DNA of 64,000 nucleotides, from positions 3,039,260 to 3,103,259 of the forward strand of contig NZ_CP041690.1 of NCBI RefSeq assembly GCF_008000755.1, read 5' to 3'. The notes under the pieces are model-generated. The model worked only from the letters and a program-made list of their open reading frames with translations, was not told the DNA's origin and made no database searches. The stretch is from Youhaiella tibetensis. Its GTDB lineage: Bacteria; Pseudomonadota; Alphaproteobacteria; Rhizobiales; Devosiaceae. Made by a program: the position numbers and the translations under genes. Below are positions 1-8,631 of this stretch, piece by piece. Each line of letters opens with the position of its first letter. Position 1 is the first letter of the stretch.

Positions 1-284
1 CGCCGCAGAATCATCTCGTCGTCATCGGCGATCTCGTTCTCGCGCAATGCCTGGCGCGCCGGGTGATCGTGCGGAAGCTGGAGCACCGCCACCACCTGCC
101 CGCTCTCGGTGCCCTTGCGCACCAGCGAGGCGTCCCCGCGCCCGCCCAGCGCCAGGGTCAGCGCATCGAGCAGGATGGACTTGCCCGCACCCGTCTCGCC
201 CGTCAGTACGGTCAGACCGGTATCCAGGCCGAGATCGAGCTGGTCGATCAGGACGATATTGCGAACGGACAACGCAGTGAGCAT
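1..284 (-). CDS. recN: DNA repair protein RecN, N-terminal part (cut by window edge)
   Basis: The first 94 residues of RecN, an SMC-like ATPase that acts at double-strand breaks during recombinational repair. The start ATG is at 284, and the protein opens with the typical RecN beginning followed by a Walker A motif GETGAGKS at residues 29-36. The reading frame runs off the left edge, so the coiled coil and C-terminal ATPase half lie outside. bamD is upstream in the same direction, with about 316 bp, a terminator and a repeat between them, so recN probably has its own promoter. The family call is firm. Confidence 0.9.
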   Translation of the reverse strand, partial: MLTALSVRNIVLIDQLDLGLDTGLTVLTGETGAGKSILLDALTLALGGRGDASLVRKGTESGQVVAVLQLPHDHPARQALRENEIADDDEMILR

Positions 285-402
285 GGCGGCACACTAGCCG
301 GAAAGCGTGTGCCGAAAAAGCGGGAGGTGAAGGGAATTCAGAAGCGATATTTGCAGGAAGGGAGTGGTGGTGCCGCACTCCATCAGCCATCGGCGCTTGC
401 CT

Positions 403-509
403 TACCCCCTTCCCTCAATCCCCCCACAAGGGGGAGGGAAGCGTTGGGGCACGATCAAGCCGGCACGTCTCCCTCCGCCTTGTGGGGAGGGAACAAGGGC
501 GGGGGTGAG
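403..509. repeat. Dispersed hairpin repeat, copy 1
   Basis: An intergenic element of about 105 bp with imperfect inverted ends: a CCCCACAAGGGGGAGGGA-type arm at the left and a CTTGTGGGGAGGGA-type arm at the right, around a core containing CGATCAAGCCGGCA. Three more copies with the same architecture lie near 8.5, 24.9 and 53.7 kb. It looks like a REP/RIME-style non-autonomous palindromic element; no coding sequence is visible. It occupies most of the 285-600 gap between recN and bamD. Confidence 0.75.
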
Positions 510-540
510 CAACCCGCACAAAACGCTCGGGAATACCCCC

Positions 541-575
541 CAAAAGCAAAGCGCCCGACCAATGGCCGGGCGCTT
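541..575 (-). terminator. Rho-independent terminator after bamD
   Basis: A perfect 9-bp stem (AAGCGCCCG with CGGGCGCTT, 549-575) is followed on the minus strand by a T-rich stretch reading TTTGCTTTTGG. It lies 25 bp past the bamD stop and separates bamD from recN. Confidence 0.8.
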
Positions 576-600
576 CCAAACTCAAATCCTTGAACGAGCC

Positions 601-1449
601 TTAGCTCTTCTTCTGCGTGTCGGCGATCCAGTTGCCCGCCACCATCTGGGGCTGCAGGCCCTGCTTGCCGAGCAGGTCGTAGGCGCGCTTGTACCATTCG
701 CTGGCCGGGTAGTTGTGGCCGAGCACTTCTGCGGCGGTCTGCGCTTCGCCGATGAGGCCGAGCGACAGGTACCCTTCGGTCAGGCGATAGAGCGCTTCCT
801 CGATGTGGGTGGAGGTCTGGTACTTCTCGACCACCACGCGGAAGCGGTTGATGCCGGCCAGGTACTGGCCATTGCCGAGGTAGTAGCGGCCGACCGACAT
901 TTCCTTGCCGGCGAGTTGGTCCACCGCGATCTTGATCTTGTCCTGGGCGTCCTTGGCGTACTCGGACTTGGGATAGTTCGAGATCAGGAGGCCATAGGTG
1001 TCGATCGCGTCCTGCGAGAGCTGCTGGTCGCGCGTGATGTCCTTGATCTGGGCGAAGGCAGCGGTGCCCTTGAGCCAGAGGACGTAGGGAACTTCCTTGG
1101 ACGAGGGATAGAGCGCCAGGTACCGGTCAGCGGCAAGCGTGGCTTCCTCGAACTTGCCGATGCGGTAGTTCGCATAGACCTGCATCAGCTTGGACTTCTC
1201 GGTATAGTCCGAATACGGATGCTGACGGTCGAGCTTTTCGAGCGTCTTGATGGCGGTCTGGTACCGCTGCGCATCCATGTCGTTGAGCGCCGCCTGGTAG
1301 AGAGACTGCGGCGGAACGATCGTCTCTTCCTTGATCTTGGGCGGCGAGAAGAGATTGCACGCGGCCAGCGTCACAACGAGTAGGCCAACCGTGGCCACCC
1401 GCAGGGCCCGATTGGTAAATCCCGCAAGAGCATTAGTAGTCACGAGCAA
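601..1449 (-). CDS. bamD: Outer membrane assembly lipoprotein BamD
   Basis: BamD (ComL/YfiO) is the lipoprotein partner of BamA in the outer-membrane beta-barrel assembly machine. The 282-residue product has a hydrophobic signal and a lipobox LAAC with the lipidated cysteine near residue 31, followed by helical TPR-like repeats (for example DMDAQRYQTAIKTLEKL). The start used is TTG at 1449; GTG at 1443 is an alternative, and both sit behind AAGGGA. It lies downstream of lpxC and the division genes, a common alphaproteobacterial order, and ends at a strong terminator. Confidence 0.92.
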   Translation of the reverse strand: MLVTTNALAGFTNRALRVATVGLLVVTLAACNLFSPPKIKEETIVPPQSLYQAALNDMDAQRYQTAIKTLEKLDRQHPYSDYTEKSKLMQVYANYRIGKFEEATLAADRYLALYPSSKEVPYVLWLKGTAAFAQIKDITRDQQLSQDAIDTYGLLISNYPKSEYAKDAQDKIKIAVDQLAGKEMSVGRYYLGNGQYLAGINRFRVVVEKYQTSTHIEEALYRLTEGYLSLGLIGEAQTAAEVLGHNYPASEWYKRAYDLLGKQGLQPQMVAGNWIADTQKKS

Positions 1450-1531
1450 TACCGTCCCTTTTCAAGCCGCGCCCAGGCGCAGCGGCCTAAGGAGCAATTC
1501 GTTCAAAACTGTGGCGAATTCGGTCGTGGTG

Positions 1532-2488
1532 TCAGCCGACGGACCGGAGATATGGGTTGACGACGGCGCCCTCGGGCATGTCGTCCAACGCATCGAACGC
1601 CAGTGGAAGATCCTCGGCGGACACTATCTCATAGTTGGCTTCACTCGCAAAGAGCGAGGAAAGCACAAGTGCATTAAGGGCATGGCCGCCTTTGTAGGAG
1701 CGGAAACGGCCGTAGATGGCCAGCCCGCCGAGGGCCAGGTCGCCGATGGCATCGAGCAGCTTGTGGCGCACGAATTCGTCCTCGTAGCGCAGGCCACCCG
1801 GGTTGAGGATGCGGTCTTCGTGGACGGTGATGGAATTATCCAGGCTCGAACCGAGCGCATAGCCGGCCTGCCGCAGGATCTTTGCATCGCGCACGAAACC
1901 GAACGTGCGGGCGCGGGCGACATCCTCGACATAGCGCCGCGGCGTCCAGTCGAAGATCATGCGCTGGCGGCCGATGACCTTGGAATCGAAATCGATCTCG
2001 AGATCGAGCGCACGCCCGTTATAGGGCTCGAGCGCCGCATAGGCGTCGTTGTTGCGCACGGTAACGGCGCGCATGATCTTGATGTATTTGCGCGGCGCCG
2101 CCTGCACCTGCAGGCCCGCCTTGAGAATAGCTTCCACGAACGGAAACGCGCTGCCGTCGATGATCGGGCATTCGGCGGCGCTCAGGGTCAGCAGGGCATT
2201 GTCGATCCCCAGGCCCGAAAGCGCGGACACCACGTGTTCGATGGTCGAGACGCGCACGCTGTCGCCCAGGTCGAGCTCGGTGCAAAGCGTCGTGCGCGCC
2301 ACGCGCGAAAAGTGGATCTGGACCGGACCGGCGCGACGCCCGTCCTCGAATTGCCGCGCGATCAGGTAGCCGCTATCCGCTGGTGCCGGTTCGATGGTGA
2401 GGGTAACAGGGAGCGCGCTATGGACGCCGAACCCGCTGAACTCGACCGGCCCGGCCAGGGTGCGCTGACGCGCCGACAATTTCTTCAT
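1532..2488 (-). CDS. lpxC: UDP-3-O-acyl-N-acetylglucosamine deacetylase LpxC
   Basis: LpxC is the zinc deacetylase that commits UDP-GlcNAc acyl precursor to lipid A synthesis in the cytoplasm. The 318-residue protein carries the family motif IEHVVSALSGLGIDN (zinc His near residue 85) and the distal HKLLDAIGDL motif that supplies the second His and the Asp ligand. An in-frame start exists 20 codons upstream (2548), but the ATG at 2488 has a GGAG 9 bp before it and gives the usual LpxC beginning. It follows ftsZ across a strong terminator, so it is probably expressed partly from its own promoter. Confidence 0.95.
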   Translation of the reverse strand: MKKLSARQRTLAGPVEFSGFGVHSALPVTLTIEPAPADSGYLIARQFEDGRRAGPVQIHFSRVARTTLCTELDLGDSVRVSTIEHVVSALSGLGIDNALLTLSAAECPIIDGSAFPFVEAILKAGLQVQAAPRKYIKIMRAVTVRNNDAYAALEPYNGRALDLEIDFDSKVIGRQRMIFDWTPRRYVEDVARARTFGFVRDAKILRQAGYALGSSLDNSITVHEDRILNPGGLRYEDEFVRHKLLDAIGDLALGGLAIYGRFRSYKGGHALNALVLSSLFASEANYEIVSAEDLPLAFDALDDMPEGAVVNPYLRSVG

Positions 2489-2546
2489 ACTCGAGGACTC
2501 CAGTACCTCAGCGGACCCCTGCGTCCGATCCGCTGTGTTTACTCGC

Positions 2547-2577
2547 AAAAAACCCGGTGCGGAAGCCGCGCCGGGTT
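2547..2577 (-). terminator. Rho-independent terminator between ftsZ and lpxC
   Basis: On the minus strand an AACCCGG/CCGGGTT stem with an inner GCGG/CCGC stem is followed by six T residues. It lies 27 bp after the ftsZ stop and about 60 bp before the lpxC start, so it should end or attenuate the division transcript before lpxC. Confidence 0.9.
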
Positions 2578-2604
2578 CAGTTATGCACCGCTCGATATGC
2601 GCTT

Positions 2605-4272
2605 CTAACCGTGTTTGCGCAAGAAGGCGGGAATCTCGAGATGGTCTTTTGCCGGCTGAGGTTGTGCCGGGCGACCATAAGCATCGGTGTTGCCGCGCGC
2701 GCCCTGAGTCGAAGCGGAAACCCTTGATCCGCCTGCTTCTATGGCGCTGCGAGCCGCCGCGTCGTCGGTGTCTCGCTGCATCTGGGCCTCATCCTCGGGC
2801 TCCGTGCGGGGGCGCGACGAAAGGCCCACATTGGAGGCGAGGCGCTTGAGCAGGGCACGGGCCGGATTGGCCTCGGGCTCATGACGTTCTTGGGCGTCAA
2901 GTGACCTTCGTGCAACAGCGGGAAGCTCCTCGGTCCGGGGCATGCGGCGCGCTTCGGGGCGTGCGGCATTGGACGGCACGTAGACGGAGGGAATCGGCTG
3001 CTCCTGAACGCGGGCCGGCTCGTCCATCGAATCGTGGGTCACCGCTGCGGACGGGATGTAGGGCTCGACCATGATGCCGTCGTCTTCGGCGTCCTGGGCG
3101 AACGCCTGCTCGTAGGACGGCTCCTGGGTGACGATCGCTTCGGCGATGGCGTGCTCGACCTGCTCTTCGATCTGCTGCTCGACCATGCGCGGGGCCGGCG
3201 CGGGCGCGGCCTGCTGGGCGGGGGGAGCCTCGTAGGGCACATGCGGGCGCTTGACCGCGATGGCGCGGGCGGCGTTCGGCTTCACCGGCTCCATGGCCTG
3301 GACCATGGTGGCATCGGTGCCGGTCGCAACGACCGACACGCGGATGGTGCCATCCAGCGTCGGGTCGAACATGGCGCCCAGGATGATGTTGGCGTCCGCG
3401 TCCACTTCCTCGCGGATGCGGCTGGCAGCCTCGTCCACTTCGTAAAGGGTGAGGTCCGGACCGCCGGCGATCGAGATGAGGAGCCCGCGGGCGCCGTGCA
3501 TCGAGACATCGTCCAGCAGCGGATTGGCGATGGCGGCCTCGGCGGCGTGACGAGCGCGATCCTCGCCCGAAGCCTCGCCGGTGCCCATCATGGCCTTGCC
3601 CATGCCGCGCATGACGGCGCGCACGTCGGCGAAGTCGAGGTTGATGAGCCCTTCCTTGACCATGAGGTCGGTGATGCAGGCCACGCCCGAATAGAGCACC
3701 TGGTCAGCCATCGCGAAGGCGTCAGCGAAAGTGGTCTTCTCGTTGGCGACGCGGAAGAGGTTCTGGTTCGGGATGACGATCAGGGTATCGACGTGCCGGT
3801 GCAGCTCATCGATGCCGTCCTCGGCCAGGCGCGCACGGCGGTTGCCTTCGAAGGCGAAGGGTTTGGTGACGACGCCAACGGTGAGGATGCCCTGCTCGCG
3901 GGCAGCGCGCGCCACGACCGGCGCGGCGCCGGTGCCCGTACCACCGCCCATGCCGGCAGTGATGAACACCATGTGCGAACCCGAAAGGTGATCGTTGATC
4001 TCGTCGTAGCTCTCTTCGGCCGCCGCACGACCGACTTCGGGATGCGAACCGGCACCCAGGCCTTCGGTGACGCCAACCCCGAGCTGGATGATTCGGCTGG
4101 CCTTGGACAGCGCAAGGGCCTGCGCATCCGTGTTGGCCACTACGAAATCAACTCCGTCCAGGCCGGAATTAATCATATTGTTAACGGCGTTACCGCCGGC
4201 GCCGCCGCAACCGAACACAGTGATGCGGGGCTTAAGTTCCTGAATATCCGGGATTGTGAGGTTGATTGGCAT
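2605..4272 (-). CDS. ftsZ: Cell division GTPase FtsZ
   Basis: FtsZ is the tubulin-like GTPase that forms the division ring. The 555-residue protein has the nucleotide-binding glycine-rich N-terminus, the tubulin signature GGGTGTG at residues 109-115, and a long disordered Pro/Glu/Ala-rich linker after the GTPase core. It ends in the conserved C-terminal peptide IPAFLRKHG that binds FtsA and other partners. The long linker is typical of alphaproteobacteria. The start chosen is ATG 4272 ([15 protein letters not shown]); ATG 4284 and 4326 are in frame upstream but poorly supported. CtrA-like boxes lie just upstream. Confidence 0.97.
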   Translation of the reverse strand: MPINLTIPDIQELKPRITVFGCGGAGGNAVNNMINSGLDGVDFVVANTDAQALALSKASRIIQLGVGVTEGLGAGSHPEVGRAAAEESYDEINDHLSGSHMVFITAGMGGGTGTGAAPVVARAAREQGILTVGVVTKPFAFEGNRRARLAEDGIDELHRHVDTLIVIPNQNLFRVANEKTTFADAFAMADQVLYSGVACITDLMVKEGLINLDFADVRAVMRGMGKAMMGTGEASGEDRARHAAEAAIANPLLDDVSMHGARGLLISIAGGPDLTLYEVDEAASRIREEVDADANIILGAMFDPTLDGTIRVSVVATGTDATMVQAMEPVKPNAARAIAVKRPHVPYEAPPAQQAAPAPAPRMVEQQIEEQVEHAIAEAIVTQEPSYEQAFAQDAEDDGIMVEPYIPSAAVTHDSMDEPARVQEQPIPSVYVPSNAARPEARRMPRTEELPAVARRSLDAQERHEPEANPARALLKRLASNVGLSSRPRTEPEDEAQMQRDTDDAAARSAIEAGGSRVSASTQGARGNTDAYGRPAQPQPAKDHLEIPAFLRKHG

Positions 4273-4318
4273 GCTTGGCCCCATAGTGGCGTTTGACCAA
4301 GATTTACGCGCCAATTCG

Positions 4319-4334
4319 TTAACCACACCCTAAC
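4319..4334 (-). promoter_or_regulatory. CtrA-like box proximal to ftsZ
   Basis: In the ftsZ direction the sequence reads TTAG-N7-TTAAC, one mismatch from the CtrA consensus TTAA-N7-TTAAC. It ends about 47 bp before the chosen ftsZ start. A GTTAAC half-site follows at 4350-4355. CtrA control of ftsZ is known in Caulobacter; its use here is inferred. Confidence 0.55.
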
Positions 4335-4390
4335 AAGACCACCGAATTCGTTAACGGCGCCGCAATTTGCGAGTGGGAAACGGCCGGAAA

Positions 4391-4406
4391 TTAAGCGCGC
4401 CTTAAC
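4391..4406 (+). promoter_or_regulatory. Full-consensus CtrA-like box upstream of ftsZ
   Basis: TTAA-GCGCGCC-TTAAC is an exact match to the TTAA-N7-TTAAC consensus of the cell-cycle regulator CtrA. It lies about 120 bp upstream of the ftsZ start, in the 4273-4585 gap. With the weaker box at 4319-4334 and the half-site at 4350 this makes a clustered arrangement. Confidence 0.65.
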
Positions 4407-4514
4407 CATGCCGAGGCGGCCAGGTGAGTCCGAATGGTGCTGGGTCTCACCCCCTAGCCCCCTTCCCCGGACGAAGAGGCGATGCCCATTGCACCACAGT
4501 CGAGACAGCCGTGC

Positions 4515-4538
4515 CTCCCCGGCTCTGCGACCGGGGAG
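4515..4538 (-). terminator. Stem-loop downstream of the FMN reductase gene
   Basis: A perfect 8-bp stem (CTCCCCGG/CCGGGGAG) with an 8-nt loop lies 48 bp past the stop of the flavoprotein gene. It has no T-tract, so it may be a weak terminator or an RNA-stabilising hairpin. Confidence 0.4.
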
Positions 4539-4585
4539 AACGTGGGCGTTGGCGTATTGGGGCCGTGAGACAACCCCCTACGCAT

Positions 4586-5146
4586 TTACCGCAGCGTCTT
4601 GAGCGCTCCGGTCCACTTCTTGAGCTCGGCGAGCATCGTGCCGGCAGCGGTTTCCATGATCGGCGTCGGGTTCAGCTTGCCTTCCGCATCGATGAGAGAG
4701 GTGAACATCGGGACGGTCACCGCCTCGGGGATCGGCATCATCTTGAGGGTGGTGTTGAACTGCTTGAGCATCTGCACCGAGCGCATGCCGCCCGAAATGC
4801 CGCCATAGGAAAGGAAGCCGACGGGCTTGTAGGCCCACTCGGCCGCCAGGTAGTCCAGCGCATTGATGATCGAGGGCGGCGCGCCGTAGTTGTATTCGGG
4901 CGTCACGATGACGAAGGCATCTGCCGCGGCCACCGTCTTGCTCCACGCCTTGGTATGCTCGCCGGCATAATTGCCCAGGCGCGGGTGCTGCGGCTCGTCG
5001 AACATGGGCAGGTCGATCTCGCCCAGGTCGGCGACCGAGACGTTCCAGTCCGGATCGGCCTCGGCCACGCTCTGCAGCCAGGGGGCGAAAACATGGCCCT
5101 TGCGGGTCGGACGGGTCGAGACGGTGATGATAAGCAGGTTATGCAA
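4586..5146 (-). CDS. NADPH-dependent FMN reductase / flavodoxin-fold oxidoreductase
   Basis: A 186-residue NADPH:FMN reductase-like protein of the flavodoxin fold. Visible hallmarks are the phosphate-loop region STRPTRKG near the N-terminus and the family motif TPEYNYGAPPSIINALDYL, followed by the GGISGG turn. The likely start is TTG 5146, because GGAG lies 9 bp upstream and the mature sequence begins there; an ATG further up would add 24 unlikely residues. It sits between ftsA and ftsZ, which are normally adjacent, and has no known division role. Its redox substrate cannot be told from sequence. Confidence 0.85.
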   Translation of the reverse strand: MHNLLIITVSTRPTRKGHVFAPWLQSVAEADPDWNVSVADLGEIDLPMFDEPQHPRLGNYAGEHTKAWSKTVAAADAFVIVTPEYNYGAPPSIINALDYLAAEWAYKPVGFLSYGGISGGMRSVQMLKQFNTTLKMMPIPEAVTVPMFTSLIDAEGKLNPTPIMETAAGTMLAELKKWTGALKTLR

Positions 5147-5260
5147 GGCTGGGCACTCCGGGTAGTTAGCCGGTAACTGCGCCCCATGCGCGCGAGGGTA
5201 AACGCGACCAAACGTCACGACTGGCGATGCGCATGCAGCCGGCCCCGGAGAACTGCGGGG

Positions 5261-6574
5261 CTAGAAACTCGTCCGCAGCCAGTTCCCGACGCGCGCAAAA
5301 TAGCCGTCCGTGCCGGTAAGGCGATGGCCCCCGCGTGGCTCGACATATTCCTGCTTGCACACCTGCGGATAGATCAAGAGGCCACCCACGGTGGCGAAGG
5401 CCGCGCCCTTGGCGATCTCGGGGAGACCGGCGATGCCCATGGGGCGCCCGTTGCGGACGTTGCGCGCCAGCACGCGCCGCGCCACTTCGGGCAGGCCCGT
5501 CAATTCCGAACCGCCGCCCGTCAGCACGAACCGGCGCCCGCACATGTCCATCATCCCGGTCGCCTGCATGCGGTCGCGGATGGCGGTGAGGATTTCCTCG
5601 ATGCGCGGACGCATGATGCGGGTCAGCACCGAACGGGCCACCTGCCCCGGCGCCTCGTCGTGGGTCGCACCCACCGGCTGGATCGGGATCATGTCGCGCT
5701 CATCCGCCTGCCCCGGCAGCACCGAGCCATGGAAGCACTTGAGACGCTCCGCATCGGCCACCGAAACGGAGAGCTGGCGCGCCAGGTCGAGCGTCAGGTG
5801 ATGGCCGCCGATGGCGATGGCATCGGTATAGACCACGTGCCCTTCTGAGAACACGGAGACGGTCGTCGTGGCGCCGCCGAAGTCGATGCAGGCCACGCCC
5901 AGATGCGCCTCGTCGTCGACGAGCGTCGCCAGGCCCGAGGCATAGGGTGTCGCCATCAGCGCCTCGATTTCGAGGTGGCAGCGATTGAGCACCAGCTCGA
6001 TATTGCGCATGGCCAGCGTCTCGGCGCTGATCACCGCGACGTCGATCGAGAGCTTTTCGCCCACCATGCCCTTGGGGTCGCGAATGCCCTTCTGGCCGTC
6101 GAGCGTGTAGCCGATTGGGAGCGCATGGACGATCGAGCGCTCCGGACGCACCGAGCGGTCGTTGACAGCGCGCAGCACGCGCTGCAGGTCGCTCCGCTCC
6201 ACTTCCTGCCCGCCCAGCGACACCGTCGCCGAGAAGGTCTCCGAACCCAGCCGTCCTGCCGTGACGTTGACGATGACGGATTCAACCGTCAGTCCCGCCG
6301 CGCGTTCGGCCATGCCCACCACCGAGCGCACCGCCTGCTCGGCCTTGTCCAGATCGGTCACCACCCCGCTCTTGACGCCCGATGAAGGGCCGTACCCGAA
6401 GCCGATGACCTCGGCCACGTGCGTGCGCCCCTTGAGCGCCTTGCCCTCAGGGCGAGGCGTCAGTCTCGCGATCACGCAGCAGATCTTGGTGGAGCCGATA
6501 TCGAGCACCGCCACGAGCGAGGTACGCCCGGGCTGCAAAGGCTTGAGCCGCGCGGTCATGGAGTCGGTGATCAT
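5261..6574 (-). CDS. ftsA: Cell division protein FtsA
   Basis: FtsA is the actin-like ATPase that tethers FtsZ to the membrane and recruits later divisome proteins. The 437-residue protein shows the phosphate-1 motif DIGSTK at residues 25-30, the SHS2/1C region with RSIVHALPIGY, and the adenosine motif FVLTGGGSELTGL. It ends with a short basic amphipathic tail ending in GNWLRTSF, consistent with the membrane-targeting helix. It starts 5 bp after the ftsQ stop, so the two are translationally linked. Unusually it is followed by a flavoprotein gene rather than ftsZ. Confidence 0.96.
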   Translation of the reverse strand: MITDSMTARLKPLQPGRTSLVAVLDIGSTKICCVIARLTPRPEGKALKGRTHVAEVIGFGYGPSSGVKSGVVTDLDKAEQAVRSVVGMAERAAGLTVESVIVNVTAGRLGSETFSATVSLGGQEVERSDLQRVLRAVNDRSVRPERSIVHALPIGYTLDGQKGIRDPKGMVGEKLSIDVAVISAETLAMRNIELVLNRCHLEIEALMATPYASGLATLVDDEAHLGVACIDFGGATTTVSVFSEGHVVYTDAIAIGGHHLTLDLARQLSVSVADAERLKCFHGSVLPGQADERDMIPIQPVGATHDEAPGQVARSVLTRIMRPRIEEILTAIRDRMQATGMMDMCGRRFVLTGGGSELTGLPEVARRVLARNVRNGRPMGIAGLPEIAKGAAFATVGGLLIYPQVCKQEYVEPRGGHRLTGTDGYFARVGNWLRTSF

Positions 6575-6579
6575 GGCGG

Positions 6580-7551
6580 TTAGTTCCCCGAGGCTTTCTC
6601 GGCTGGCGTTTCGTAGGAGGAGTCGACGACGATATTGGCTTTGGGTTTGGCCTTGGCGGCGGCCTTGGCCGCGTCGGCAATCTGCTTCTGGGCGTCCGCC
6701 GAAGGCGTCACCGCCACCATGTTGGGCACGCGCAGGTCGATCAGCGTCACGTCGCGATCGAGCAGCGCATAGTCGCGCTGGTAACTGTTGAGCCGGTCGA
6801 TGGCCTGGGCCACGCCCTGCTCGGGCAATTGCACGCGCAGGCCGGTATCGTAGATGAGGTCCCAGCGCCGGTCCCCGATGCGCGAGAGCGCCGCCAGGTG
6901 CGCCTTGAGCGCATCGTACCGGTCGATCGAGCGGATCATCACCAGCGCGTCGTTGGCCGCCCCGTCCCCGATCACCAGCGGCAGGTCGCCATAGGCGCCC
7001 TTGTCTTCCCCGATCTGCTTGCCGGCCCCGTCGATGACGAACGTCACCCCATCCACGCGCCAGCGCGCGATGGGCACGCGCTCGACCACGGACACGACCA
7101 CGCGCCCCGGGTAGATCTTGCGTACCGTCGCGCTTTCTATCGATGGCAGTTCCTCGATGCGGGTCCGCGCCGCCTCGGCGTCGAAATTGAGCGTTGAAAC
7201 CTTGGGCTGGAGCGCCAGGGCCTGGACGATGTCGCTTTCCTGCGTCAGCGCCTGCCCCGTGATCTCGATCGCCTGGACGCCGAAGCCGGCCTCGGCGAAC
7301 TCACCCTGCACCATTCCCGAAAGCGTATCGAACCCGGTGCCGATGGCGTCGCGCGCCTCGTAGATGCCGACGGCGGCCAGCAGCACGACCACTGCCCCGA
7401 TCGAGCGCACGACGCGCCGCCGATGCAGCACCCAGGCGTGGCTGGCGCGCACCATGAGGCGCCCTCGCGGGCGGCGGATCGGGACAGGAAGCCGGCGCGG
7501 ATCGACCACCACTGCATTGGCGGTCATCACACTTGGCTTTACCTGTTGCAA
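6580..7551 (-). CDS. ftsQ: Cell division protein FtsQ
   Basis: FtsQ is a bitopic divisome protein linking early and late division factors. The 323-residue product has a basic cytoplasmic N-terminus, one transmembrane helix at about residues 50-64, then a POTRA domain ([18 protein letters not shown]) and a beta domain. The start used is TTG 7551, seven bases after a strong GGAGG inside the end of ddl; ATG 7527 is a weaker alternative. The gene overlaps ddl by 13 bp and is followed after 5 bp by ftsA, the usual order. Confidence 0.92.
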   Translation of the reverse strand: MQQVKPSVMTANAVVVDPRRLPVPIRRPRGRLMVRASHAWVLHRRRVVRSIGAVVVLLAAVGIYEARDAIGTGFDTLSGMVQGEFAEAGFGVQAIEITGQALTQESDIVQALALQPKVSTLNFDAEAARTRIEELPSIESATVRKIYPGRVVVSVVERVPIARWRVDGVTFVIDGAGKQIGEDKGAYGDLPLVIGDGAANDALVMIRSIDRYDALKAHLAALSRIGDRRWDLIYDTGLRVQLPEQGVAQAIDRLNSYQRDYALLDRDVTLIDLRVPNMVAVTPSADAQKQIADAAKAAAKAKPKANIVVDSSYETPAEKASGN

Positions 7552-8459
7552 CTCGCGTCCTCCACCATCCAGGTGACCAGGTCCTCAAATGAGTGACCGG
7601 CGGCGGCCGCCTGTTCGGGGACGAGTGAGGTCTGCGTCATGCCGGGTTGGGTGTTGATTTCCAGGCAGACGAGCTCACCGTCTTCGCCTGCCTTGTCGTT
7701 GTAGCGGAAGTCTGTCCGCGTCACGCCCCGGCAGCCGAGCGCGGCATGGGCCTTGAGCGCCATCTTCTGCACTTTGTCGTAAATATTCGGTGAAACCTGC
7801 GCCGGAACGATGTGGGTAGACCCGCCCTTGGCGTATTTCGCCTCGTAATTGTAGAAAGCCAGGTCCGTGACGATCTCGGTAACACCCAGCGCCACGTCCC
7901 CCATCACCGCGCAGGTAAGCTCGCGACCCGGGATATAGCGCTCGACCATCACCTCCTCGCCCGAGTTCCAGTCCTCGCGCAGCAGTTCCTGGGGCGGATG
8001 GCTCTGGTTTTCCTTGACGATGAAGACGCCGAACGAGGACCCGTCGGCAATCGGCTTGACCACATAGGGCGGCATCATCGCATGGGCGCGGGCGACGTCG
8101 GCGCGGTTCATGATCACATGGTCGGTTACCGGAATGCCGGCGGCTTTGAACATGATCTTGGACTGGTGCTTGTCCATCGCGAGCGCCGAGGCCAGCACGC
8201 CCGAATGCGTATAGGGCAACTGGATGAGCTCGAGGAACCCCTGGATCATCCCGCTCTCGCCGAACGTGCCGTGCAGCGCATTGAAGGCGACATCGGGCTT
8301 GAGCTTTTCGAGCACGTGGGCGATGTCACGATCCACATCGACTTCCGTGACCCGATACCCGGCCCGCCGCAACGCCCCGGCGCATTCTGCCCCGGTGCTG
8401 AGGGAAACCGGCCGCTCGTTGGACCATCCGCCCATCAGGACGGCGACGTGTTTGGTCAT
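7539..8459 (-). CDS. ddl: D-alanine--D-alanine ligase
   Basis: Ddl joins two D-alanines with ATP to make the terminal dipeptide of the peptidoglycan precursor. The 306-residue ATP-grasp protein begins with the typical [19 protein letters not shown] loop and contains [12 protein letters not shown], the [12 protein letters not shown] nucleotide-binding stretch, and the metal-binding [10 protein letters not shown] near the end. It overlaps ftsQ. murB, which usually sits just upstream between murC and ddl, is missing; a 172-bp gap with a hairpin repeat is there instead. Confidence 0.96.
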   Translation of the reverse strand: MTKHVAVLMGGWSNERPVSLSTGAECAGALRRAGYRVTEVDVDRDIAHVLEKLKPDVAFNALHGTFGESGMIQGFLELIQLPYTHSGVLASALAMDKHQSKIMFKAAGIPVTDHVIMNRADVARAHAMMPPYVVKPIADGSSFGVFIVKENQSHPPQELLREDWNSGEEVMVERYIPGRELTCAVMGDVALGVTEIVTDLAFYNYEAKYAKGGSTHIVPAQVSPNIYDKVQKMALKAHAALGCRGVTRTDFRYNDKAGEDGELVCLEINTQPGMTQTSLVPEQAAAAGHSFEDLVTWMVEDASCNR

Positions 8460-8510
8460 GGAAACCTCAGTTAACGCAGAAAAGACAAATCAGTGCAGCA
8501 TGCGCGGCTT

Positions 8511-8616
8511 ACCCCCACCCTCAATCTCTCCCCACAAGGGGGAGGGAAGCGATGAGGCTCGATCGCGCCGGCAGGTCTCCCTCCCCCTTGTGGGGGAGGG
8601 AACAAGGGTGGGGGCA
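8511..8616. repeat. Dispersed hairpin repeat, copy 2
   Basis: This copy has near-perfect inverted ends (CCCCACAAGGGGGAGGGA against TCCCTCCCCCTTGTGGGGG) around a core with CGATCGCGCCGGCAGGT. It fills the gap between murC and ddl, exactly where murB is normally found. Strong folding of this RNA could reduce read-through into ddl. Confidence 0.8.
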
Positions 8617-8631
8617 GCCCCACCCGGTACC

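Noticed and set aside
3034-4296. A 420-codon plus-strand frame over ftsZ
   Set aside because: It is an antisense shadow of ftsZ with no domain or ribosome site.
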